Source of the DNA: Rhodospirillales bacterium
GTDB lineage: Bacteria; Pseudomonadota; Alphaproteobacteria; Rhodospirillales; Defluviicoccaceae
Assembly (NCBI GenBank): GCA_016712595.1
Contig: JADJQT010000003.1
Coordinates: forward strand, 1 to 26,774
Length of the DNA stretch: 26,774 bases
Direction of reading: 5' to 3'
The notes beneath the pieces are model-generated. The model was not told the origin of the DNA. It worked only from the letters and a program-made list of their open reading frames with translations, and did not search any database. This document shows positions 15,701 to 20,912 of this stretch, one piece after another. Every line of letters begins with the position of its first letter. The stretch's first letter is position 1. The position numbers and the translations under genes were made by a program.

Positions 15701-18084
15701 CGCTCGCGGCGAGCGAGGACGCCACGGACGAGGACGCCACGGACGAAGACGCCACGGATGAGAGGGTCGTGGACGCCCGCCCAGCGGCGGCGCGCGCCAC
15801 CGGTCATCCCTTTGCCGGCTTGACGATGCCGGCCATGACCTTTCGCGATGCCCTGGGGCGAGTGCTGGACCGGATGATGGCGTACACCGAACGCGACGGC
15901 TACGGCAACCGCACCCGGCGGCGCATCGACGATCCCGCGTTGCTCGATCTGGTCAAGGGGATCGAGCAGGACATCGCGGCGTTCCCCGACCTGTCGTTGT
16001 CGCCGCTGGACGAGGTGCGCCTCGCCTTGCAGGCGCGCGGCTATCGCATCGGCGAGCTGTCCGGCCGGTCCTTCCAAGTCGAGTGGGTGGAGCAGGACGA
16101 CACGCGCGCCTTGCGGGTCCGGCCCCGGCCGGCGGAAAACCGGGTCGATACCGTTTATCGTTTCAATACCGACGTCTATCAAGGCTTGATCGTCACCCGC
16201 TCCGGCTCGACCGGCTTGAGCGCGCATGCCCGTGACGATGTCCCCGGCTGGAGCCCGGCCCCCCGTTCGATGTTCGAATTGCAAATTCCGCAAAACGTGG
16301 CCGAACGCATCCAATTCTGGGGCCGGATCAACCGCCGGGGTCAGTGCGCCGCCCCGACCGTGGTCACCTCCTCCACCGAACTGCCCGGCGAGATGCGGTT
16401 GATCGCCATGCAAAACGCCAAGCTGCGCCAGCTCTCGGCCAACACCACCAGCAACCAGGACAACGCGGCGTTGGCCAAGCAGGTGCCGGATGTGCTGAAT
16501 CCCCTGGGCAACCAGATCGCCCGACGCTGGGTCACGCAAAATCCGTTTCAGGCGGCCCGGTTGTCCGCCGAAATCGGCGAGGATCGCGACGGGACGCCGG
16601 AGTGGTACATCAACCGGATCACCTCGCGGATCATGCTGCTGCCGGTGGCCGAGCAGGAAACCGTGCTGGAAGAACTGAGCGGCTTGTACCGCGCGCGGTT
16701 CGATGAACTGAAAAACCAGGGCATCCACCCGCTGCGCACCGCCGAGTTCGACTGGCGGGCCCGCGAAGTGGCACGCGATCGCTTTGAGCAAACCCCCGCC
16801 GGCGCCGGTGAAACCGACAGTCCGTTCCACGCACCCATCGATTTCATCACCGTGGACTACGAGGAGGCCCGCCGGCCGCTGCGGGCCGCCGCCGTGCGGG
16901 ACGCCTGCGCCAAAAACGCGGCCCACTGGCAACCGGCGCCGCTGCTGGACGCGCTCGCCACGATCCGCCAGGCGCGACTGGCGCAGGCCCTCCAGCCCGC
17001 CGGCCGCTACGCGGGGTTTCCGACCGTCGAGGACGCCTTGGCCGCACCCGACGACAACCCGGTCAAACGGACCGCCGATCAGTTCGAGCGGCTGCGCGCC
17101 TTCGTCTCGACGGTCGCGCCGGGCGCGGTCGTGACCTGGCGGGCGGCGGTGCCACGGACGGCCGGGTCCGACGACGCGGACGACGACGAATGGGCATACC
17201 GCGAGGGGCTGGTGGTCCGCATCCATGCGCCGGGCCGCGATGCCCTGCATCTGGCCGGTCACTACGAGGTCGCCGTCGCCTGTCCGGGCGAGGAACGCGT
17301 GAAGCCCCTCACCCTGCATACCTTGTTGAAGGGGGAGTATGCCCTTTTTCACGATCTGGATAACCGCAACCACCTGCTGGCCAAGATCGAGGCCGCCGAG
17401 GCCGGGACCCGGACCCATCGGCGCCACTTGCTGGTCGGCAATCTCTACGCCGCGCTCCAGATGGCCGCCCGCGACGATCTGGGCCGGCCGGCGATCTATA
17501 CCACGGCGGACGGCGCCCGCGAGCGCGGTATCCTCTTGCACGCCGACGTGACGTGGCAACAACTCACTTCGAAACCGGTCCTGCTGCGCACGGTCGACCA
17601 CCTGCAACGCTTCGTCGAGGCGCATCGCGACAATCCCCGCGTGGTGCTGGTCTCCAGCGACACCGGTGGCCGGCCGGAACGCTTCAAGCGCGGCATCGAT
17701 TTTGTTCTGCTGCTGAGGGACGGCGCGGTGAACTTGATCGTGCCGGGCGCGCACGGCCGCAACGGGCCGCTGCTCCACGACGCGCGCTGGCAAGCGCTCG
17801 ACATTCCCTTGGAAGGCAACCGGACCGCCTTGGAAGGCACGATTCCCGAGAGCGCCCTGCCCGGCGCGCTGGCGGTGCTCGGTCAGCTCAAAGCCTGGTC
17901 CGTGGCCAGCGACTACCGGGACTGGTATAACCGGCTGGCCGACACCGCCGTCGATTCGGCGGCTGACGGGGATCGCCCGGATGCCGAACCGCCCGCCGTA
18001 CCGACGGCGGCGACCCCCACGGTGGCGACCGTGGCGGCCCACGAACCGCCGCGCCGGGTCGCGGCCCTGACGCCGGGAGCTTGA
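12718..18084 (+). CDS. DNA methyltransferase / strawberry-notch-type helicase fusion (DarB-like), 1788 residues
   Basis: This is one uninterrupted giant protein. I chose ATG at 12718 because GGGGAA lies eight bases upstream and the sequence before it is a shadow of the previous gene. The domains in order are: N-terminal unknown region (1-100), Pro/Thr linker, a class I adenine-methyltransferase core with SAM motif LEPTAGHGALL (Glu309) and catalytic NPPF (Asn371), then a superfamily 2 helicase of the strawberry-notch type. Helicase motifs are DETGIGKGR (649-657, Walker A Lys655), DESH (776-779), FSSATYAKRP, and FWGRINRRGQ (to about 1209). An acidic linker of three 15-bp repeats lies at about 1000-1014. 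The last 500 residues are unassigned. Fusions of this plan include phage P1 DarB, which protects DNA from type I restriction. Methylation and translocation on DNA are inferred from motifs; an anti-restriction role is only an analogy. Confidence 0.85.
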   Translation: MPEPTATVRWIDLSPHGLTLHAVRLPSGRAVLVATGHTTDHGAALAALGFRRTRQGHVVHPEPTLKFVDVRRHFPQAAVREMPRAVVVRVVPTVAPPVPSLAPTIAPTTIAPTPTTEAIPVAEADRSTADHRVHNATLLGLNRRGQSVYEDGAENRYLVGDPEGDFGPLLDSDYLRLTEPDRLPEVVAGLLYRAARDERLGAEDLARLGRVLAVPAGQDAPTPHALQEALEAASVAYFRTHHPRLDARDGESVPTAAFHAARRLAGHLPPVATRSGDTLAFAQFSTPLPLAVAARTLLGPVGAGRSVLEPTAGHGALLLGLPADARLTAVEIDPDRARRLERLLGETGSVVTGDILRQAAPASPYDYVLANPPFGGLGRFGTGDRPQRRVAFENGSFPTRRWDHLILLETLKQRHPQGRAVYLIGADHPRKHDLETPAGGSRYLLNFLADHYHVEAVIGLHGGLYGTQGAHYPLRLIVIGERGAGFPAVPATTPVARDWDELWTLVDTLAPRIGPSVLERAAPVTWTTDAATVAATVATGEAPATPVPPDAMPSIEEELEATVVYQERYTARSGVGEASTMIPANMASAVNRALDRVEARQGCDVDTFVGRELGMSAADRTTHFAPEQIDALALAFDAHNRGRGFIEADETGIGKGRVLAGVCLRAWRQGRPVIFLTEKPNLFSDFYRDLSQIGVQRDIVPLIVNADIPIKDTERGTVLRPASRAMDLRRAMAAETWPPGVNLVLATYSQLCQRGSLKTDWLCRIAEASGAQLIVDESHNASGESNTAANVKRLLEASGQPPIFSSATYAKRPDNLSIYASVLPELFRHDDIGLLLRQGGAPLQEAFSQMLAEDGVLIRREHDLSHITFRTEPDIARVDHHRERANRLASILEKMAWLGGDIEAFISQENQRLNDRFDGDDANGQRQGHRAGLQTMNFGSRLYQLNRLFMLALKVDHAIEFGAREIEAGRKPVFVVENTLETLLKEIVTQSFDETLAASEDATDEDATDEDATDERVVDARPAAARATGHPFAGLTMPAMTFRDALGRVLDRMMAYTERDGYGNRTRRRIDDPALLDLVKGIEQDIAAFPDLSLSPLDEVRLALQARGYRIGELSGRSFQVEWVEQDDTRALRVRPRPAENRVDTVYRFNTDVYQGLIVTRSGSTGLSAHARDDVPGWSPAPRSMFELQIPQNVAERIQFWGRINRRGQCAAPTVVTSSTELPGEMRLIAMQNAKLRQLSANTTSNQDNAALAKQVPDVLNPLGNQIARRWVTQNPFQAARLSAEIGEDRDGTPEWYINRITSRIMLLPVAEQETVLEELSGLYRARFDELKNQGIHPLRTAEFDWRAREVARDRFEQTPAGAGETDSPFHAPIDFITVDYEEARRPLRAAAVRDACAKNAAHWQPAPLLDALATIRQARLAQALQPAGRYAGFPTVEDALAAPDDNPVKRTADQFERLRAFVSTVAPGAVVTWRAAVPRTAGSDDADDDEWAYREGLVVRIHAPGRDALHLAGHYEVAVACPGEERVKPLTLHTLLKGEYALFHDLDNRNHLLAKIEAAEAGTRTHRRHLLVGNLYAALQMAARDDLGRPAIYTTADGARERGILLHADVTWQQLTSKPVLLRTVDHLQRFVEAHRDNPRVVLVSSDTGGRPERFKRGIDFVLLLRDGAVNLIVPGAHGRNGPLLHDARWQALDIPLEGNRTALEGTIPESALPGALAVLGQLKAWSVASDYRDWYNRLADTAVDSAADGDRPDAEPPAVPTAATPTVATVAAHEPPRRVAALTPGA
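15715..15759. repeat. Three tandem 15-bp units in the helicase gene
   Basis: GAGGACGCCACGGAC is repeated exactly at 15715-15729 and 15730-15744. A third copy at 15745-15759 differs at two bases. It encodes Glu-Asp-Ala-Thr-Asp three times, an acidic linker between the two helicase lobes. Confidence 0.9.
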
Positions 18085-18086
18085 CC

Positions 18087-18417
18087 ATGCCCCACGCCGA
18101 CGATCTGCTGAACAGCCGCCTGAGCTTGGCCCAGGCGTGCCACGCCCTGGGGATCGATCCCTGCTTGCGGCCGGGTGAATCCGTGACCTGGCTGCACCTC
18201 GATCCCCCGATGGGCGCCGGCATCAACGCCGGTCTGTACTGCCACGATCCGGTTCGGGACGACATTGAGGCTGGCCACCGCCGAACTGGGTGCGGGGTGG
18301 TCCGGCGAGGATGACCGCTCGCTGTGGGCGGTGCTGGCCGAGGTCGGCCGGATACTGGCGGGGTGGCCGTTCAAGCGGATGGCGCGGGACGAGGCGGATT
18401 TGTCGGCGGTTGGTTAG
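18087..18417 (+). pseudogene. Small unrecognised gene after the helicase, one frameshift
   Basis: The ATG at 18087 lies two bases after the helicase stop, with GGGAGC upstream, so it belongs to the same operon. The first frame reads LLNSRLSLAQACHALGIDPC then GESVTWLHLDPPMGAGINAG. A frame change near 18247 continues as FGTTLRLATAELGAGW, LWAVLAEVGRILAGWPFKRM and ends at the TAG at 18415. Joined, it is about 110 residues, helical, with no membrane segment. If the break is real, the product is 75 residues with an arginine-rich end. I do not recognise a family. Confidence 0.5.
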
Positions 18418-18423
18418 GCCCTC

Positions 18424-18529
18424 GGATCGATTCATTAGGAATCGTGATCTCGCCGAACAGGGCGGGCCATAGGTCGAGTCGGCCAATGCAGGCTCAATTG
18501 ATGATCGGCGAGGTGTTGCTGACGATCAC
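18424..18529 (-). pseudogene. Remnant of a DUF3368-type PIN-domain toxin
   Basis: Directly after the antitoxin stop, a GTG at 18529 opens VIVSNTSPIIN, then an in-frame TGA, then ACIGRLDLWPALFGEITIPN. This is the typical N-terminus of the PIN-domain proteins (DUF3368, presumed RNases) that follow UPF0175 genes; the conserved Asp position is already Asn in the SNTSP motif, as is usual for this family. The similarity stops at about 18424, so about 35 of the usual 150 or so residues remain. The antitoxin upstream is therefore probably left without its toxin. Confidence 0.7.
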
Positions 18530-18775
18530 TTAGAGCATTCCCAATGGCTTCAGGGTGGCCATGTCCTGTTCGAATTCCGGCACGTCGTAATGCGGGGCAA
18601 TACCCCGGCTGGCCAATAGGTGCTGGAACGGGATGGGCGGCATTTCGGCGAGTTTGGCGGCCTGCATCGAGGTCAGACGGTCTCGCTCGAACAGCAGCAC
18701 CGCCAATTCCTGTTTGAGTTCCGCCGCCGTCAGGCGTGCGGCGTAGAGGGTTTCGTCGGGTATCACCACGGCCAT
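18530..18775 (-). CDS. UPF0175-family antitoxin-like protein
   Basis: The 81 residues are intact. The signature runs IPDETLYAARLTAAELKQE, LAVLLFERDRLTSMQAAKLA, then IPFQHLLASRGIAPHYDVPE and FEQDMATL, typical of UPF0175. These are small helical DNA-binding proteins usually paired with a PIN-domain RNase and thought to repress their own operon. The stop TAA is directly followed by the GTG of a broken PIN-toxin remnant. No strong ribosome site precedes the ATG at 18775. Whether it still binds DNA or has lost its role with the toxin cannot be told from the sequence. Confidence 0.8.
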   Translation of the reverse strand: MAVVIPDETLYAARLTAAELKQELAVLLFERDRLTSMQAAKLAEMPPIPFQHLLASRGIAPHYDVPEFEQDMATLKPLGML

Positions 18776-19140
18776 GATGGCGGTCTCGGAGTTGATGACA
18801 TTTTTCGCCGCTCAACCCACGGGGTTGTAGCGGAGGTCTCCTGGTTCATCGACCCGTGCGTCGCCGTGTTGCCACGCGGCGGCTTATCGCGATCTCCCAG
18901 GCATGACTTCGGGCTTGCCCGCCCCTGGCGTTTACGCGCGCGCATCACCTGTTTCGGTTCCCGCCACTGGCTTCCGCCACGGAACGACGACAACGCCATC
19001 AGTATGGAGCTAGCCTATCGGGAACACGGCCCAACACGGCTTTACGCAACCCCACGGTGTTGCCATGTCGCTTTGGGTCTCATCTCGACGCGGCGCACAC
19101 CGCTTGGCGAAACCGTACCCGACTCGCCATCCGTACCGGA
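18776..19140 (-). other. Gene-free stretch; possible fragment of a group II intron
   Basis: No convincing gene is seen on either strand. A hairpin CAACCC-ACG-GGGTTG occurs at 18815-18829. On the minus strand, several short structured-looking segments (GTGTGCGCC near 19100, GAGATGAGACCC, GCGACATGGCAACACCG) and a downstream peptide-like stretch resemble the 5' non-coding domain of some bacterial group II introns. This comes from memory of such sequences and is weak. No reverse transcriptase follows. Confidence 0.25.
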
Positions 19141-19488
19141 TCATCGACCCAGCACGATATCGATGCCTTGGAGAATCCGCGCGAACAGTTTTGGCGGGAG
19201 CCGCCCGGCCCGGTCGGTCAGAAAGGTCCGATCGAGGGCAATGATCTGCGAGGCGTTGGCCACCGAGTCTTTGGGCAGACCGGCGGTCTTGGCGGGGATC
19301 AACGTGTTCCCCGGCGCGTCGGCCCAGACCCGATTGCCGGTCAACGGCACGCAGACGACCGTGGCGATACGGCTCCGGTTCAGTGGATTGCCCTGAACGA
19401 CGACCACCGGTCGACGCAATCCGGGGCCAGACCCGGCGGGCTCCGATCACTCCGCCCACCAGACTTCCCCCTGCCGAATCTCTACCAC
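19141..19488 (-). pseudogene. mazF: MazF/PemK-type toxin with an in-frame stop
   Basis: MazF toxins are sequence-specific endoribonucleases. From the GTG at 19488 the frame reads VVEIRQGEVWWAE, then TGA at 19449-19447, and then without any frame change SEPAGSGPGLRRPVVVVQGN, SRIATVVCVPLTGN and ASQIIALDRTFLTDRAGRL to the TGA at 19141. The stop replaces one residue of the conserved loop before the RRPVVVVQ strand. Apart from it the protein is complete at about 115 residues, including the Gly-Glu-x-Trp-Trp start, the catalytic-region Arg in RRPVVVV and the late Thr-Asp-Arg-Ala-Gly. The start overlaps the antitoxin stop by seven bases. Restart at the internal ATG at 19419 would lack the first strand. 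Confidence 0.85.
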
Positions 19489-19721
19489 TCGGCGCGCTCG
19501 AACGTCCGGCGTGCCGCCGCCGCCAGCAACGGATCGGGCCGAGGCTCGTCGAGCCGTTCGACGACCCGGTTCATGGCCTCGGTCACCTCGTCCGGGGCAT
19601 GTCGCGCCAGGTATTCGGCCAGGGCTTCGGCATAGAGCTGGCTGCGGGACTTCCGCGTCTGCTTCGCCTGTCGCTCCGCGGCGAGAAAGAGGTCGTCGGG
19701 TAGGGAGATCGCCATTTTCAT
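19482..19721 (-). CDS. mazE: MazE-like ribbon-helix-helix antitoxin
   Basis: The 79 residues are intact: MKMAISLPDDLFLAAERQAK opens a ribbon-helix-helix fold (strand 3-7, helices about 8-40 with SRSQLYAEALAEYLARH), followed by an acidic toxin-binding tail (EVTEAMNRVVERLDEPRPD). It binds DNA as a dimer and wraps the MazF toxin. The start ATG at 19721 lies within its own presumed operator. A second ATG two codons on (19715) is also possible. The stop overlaps the toxin start. Because mazF has a stop codon, this antitoxin may now act alone or against related toxins. Confidence 0.85.
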   Translation of the reverse strand: MKMAISLPDDLFLAAERQAKQTRKSRSQLYAEALAEYLARHAPDEVTEAMNRVVERLDEPRPDPLLAAAARRTFERAEW

Positions 19722-19756
19722 ACCAAAAGTATGACCACGATGACGCCGTTTCACAA
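19718..19756 (-). promoter_or_regulatory. mazEF promoter and palindromic operator
   Basis: A perfect inverted repeat, TCATAC-CAAAA-GTATGA (19718-19734), covers the mazE start codon and the -10 element. On the minus strand, TTGTGA (19756-19751) and CATACT (19733-19728) are spaced 17 bases apart. Transcription would begin at about the A of the ATG, implying a leaderless mRNA. A ribbon-helix-helix dimer on this site would block it. Confidence 0.6.
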
Positions 19757-19840
19757 GAATCCGTAACAGCCAGGTTGCGAGCGTTCCCCACACACTAACG
19801 CTGCCGCCACCTGATCTGCTCGGAAAAACCGTCGAGCGGG

Positions 19841-19889
19841 CGGCCAGCTCCTCCAATCGGTCCACCGCCACGTGGGGCAACGTGGCGCG
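19841..19889. repeat. Copy A of a 48-bp direct repeat (also in the 3' end of dotL)
   Basis: The first 32 bases (starting CGGCCAGCTCCTCC) are identical to 20984-21015, and the next 16 differ at three positions. On the minus strand both encode LPxVAVDRLEELAA. Here it is not part of any complete gene. Confidence 0.85.
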
Positions 19890-20136
19890 CCGTCGATCAG
19901 CCGCGCGGACCCATGGGGTGGGTCGCCGCATAAGACGATGCGATCCGCGCCGACCCGTTGCACGTTGTAGAGTTGAAGTTGTTGTGAGACCAGGACATCG
20001 CCGATGCACTGCTGATTCTCGTCCGCGCCGAAGGCGATGCCCCCAAGAAGCACCGCGCCGGGCCGCGGCGCCGCGATACCCTTTTGTACGGCCTGTTGCG
20101 AGGTGCCCAATCCGCCCGAACCCATTTCGGTCAGAC
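19890..20136 (-). pseudogene. Fragment of a nucleoside-phosphorylase-like protein
   Basis: The minus strand reads TEMGSGGLGTSQQAVQKGIA, PRPGAVLLGGIAFGADENQQ, IGDVLVSQQLQLYNVQRVGA and DRIVLCGDPPHGSARLID. This resembles the central part of the phosphorylase/MTA-SAH nucleosidase superfamily, especially the GIAFGxDE and GDVLVS signatures. About 82 of more than 200 expected residues remain. Both ends stop abruptly: one at the hicA promoter region, the other at copy A of the direct repeat. It looks like debris from an earlier gene. Confidence 0.55.
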
Positions 20137-20177
20137 GGCTCGGCGTTGACGGTGTTGTGTATATTCCAATTTCAGCG

Positions 20178-20194
20178 GTGGTTATAATAACCAC
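20178..20194 (+). promoter_or_regulatory. hicAB operator overlapping the -10 element
   Basis: GTGGTTAT-A-ATAACCAC is a perfect 17-base palindrome ending one base before the hicA ATG. It contains TATAAT at 20183-20188, so transcription would begin at the ATG. No good -35 hexamer is present at normal spacing. HicB, through its ribbon-helix-helix end, is the likely binder. Confidence 0.65.
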
Positions 20195-20195
20195 C

Positions 20196-20378
20196 ATGAA
20201 CAGTGCGGACCTCATCAAGGAACTGGAAAAAGCGGGCTGGACGCTGCGAGGTGTCAAGGGTTCGCACCATATCTACACCCATCCGACGCGCGGCGGGCAC
20301 CTCAGCGTGCCGCACCCGAAAAAAGACTTGGGCACCGGACTCGTGCGCAAGCTACGTAAGCAAGCCGGTTTGATTTGA
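20196..20378 (+). CDS. hicA: HicA mRNA-interferase toxin
   Basis: The 60 intact residues form a complete HicA: a helix (SADLIKELEKAGWTLRGV), the catalytic motif KGSHHIYTHP with His24, then GGHLSVPHPKKDLGTGLVRK and a closing helix (LRKQAGLI). HicA is a double-stranded-RNA-binding-fold RNase that cleaves mRNA. The ATG at 20196 was chosen because it directly follows the palindromic operator; the frame is open further upstream, but that part is not HicA-like. HicB follows after 16 bases. Confidence 0.93.
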   Translation: MNSADLIKELEKAGWTLRGVKGSHHIYTHPTRGGHLSVPHPKKDLGTGLVRKLRKQAGLI

Positions 20379-20394
20379 AACGAGGACCACGACC

Positions 20395-20790
20395 ATGAAA
20401 TTTGTCATCGCCATTGAACCGGGTGACGCCACCCACGCTTTCGGGGTCGTGGTGCCCGACCTGCCGGGTTGTTTCTCGGCGGGCGACACCCTGGACGAGG
20501 CCATCGATTCCGCCAAGGACGCCATCGATTTCCACTGCCGGATCGTGATCGAGGATGGCGGGGCAATTCCGCTGGCGCGCCCGCTTGCCGAGCATCAGGC
20601 CGATCCCGACTTCGCCGGCTGGATTTGGGCGGTGGTCGAAGTGCCGGTGGAGCGGTATTTCGGTCCGGCGGAGAAGATCAACATCACCTTGCCCCGCCTG
20701 CTGCTGGCGAAAATCGATGACTACGTCCGCGCGCGGGGTGAAACCCGCTCCGGCTTTCTGGCGGAGGCGGCGCGAGCGGCGATGCGCTAG
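20395..20790 (+). CDS. hicB: HicB antitoxin
   Basis: The 131 residues are intact. The N-terminal part (MKFVIAIEPGDATHAFGVVV, PDLPGCFSAGDTLDEAIDSA) is the RNase-H-like HicB fold that blocks HicA. The C-terminal part (INITLPRLLLAKIDDYVRAR, GETRSGFLAEAARAAM) is a ribbon-helix-helix DNA-binding domain, consistent with autorepression at the palindrome before hicA. A weak GAGG site precedes the ATG. It converges on the dotL gene across 122 bases that hold a hairpin. Confidence 0.93.
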   Translation: MKFVIAIEPGDATHAFGVVVPDLPGCFSAGDTLDEAIDSAKDAIDFHCRIVIEDGGAIPLARPLAEHQADPDFAGWIWAVVEVPVERYFGPAEKINITLPRLLLAKIDDYVRARGETRSGFLAEAARAAMR

Positions 20791-20866
20791 GGTTGGGCCA
20801 TTCAGCCGCTTCCGTCATGGAAATAGGCTTTTTATTCCCGCGCGGCCCATCTTTGCATGGCAAGCA

Positions 20867-20883
20867 TGACAGGCCGCCTGTCA
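20867..20883. terminator. Stem-loop between convergent hicB and dotL
   Basis: TGACAGGC-C-GCCTGTCA is a perfect inverted repeat between the two converging stops. No T-run follows on either strand, so intrinsic termination is uncertain. Confidence 0.35.
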
Positions 20884-20912
20884 CGTTGGGGTATATACCT
20901 CGTACCAAACGC

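Noticed and set aside
15688..18042. 784-codon open frame on the minus strand opposite the helicase
   Set aside because: It mirrors a plus-strand protein with clear helicase motifs. Its translation is rich in Arg, Gly, Gln and Val typical of antisense GC-rich DNA, and no family signature or ribosome site is seen.
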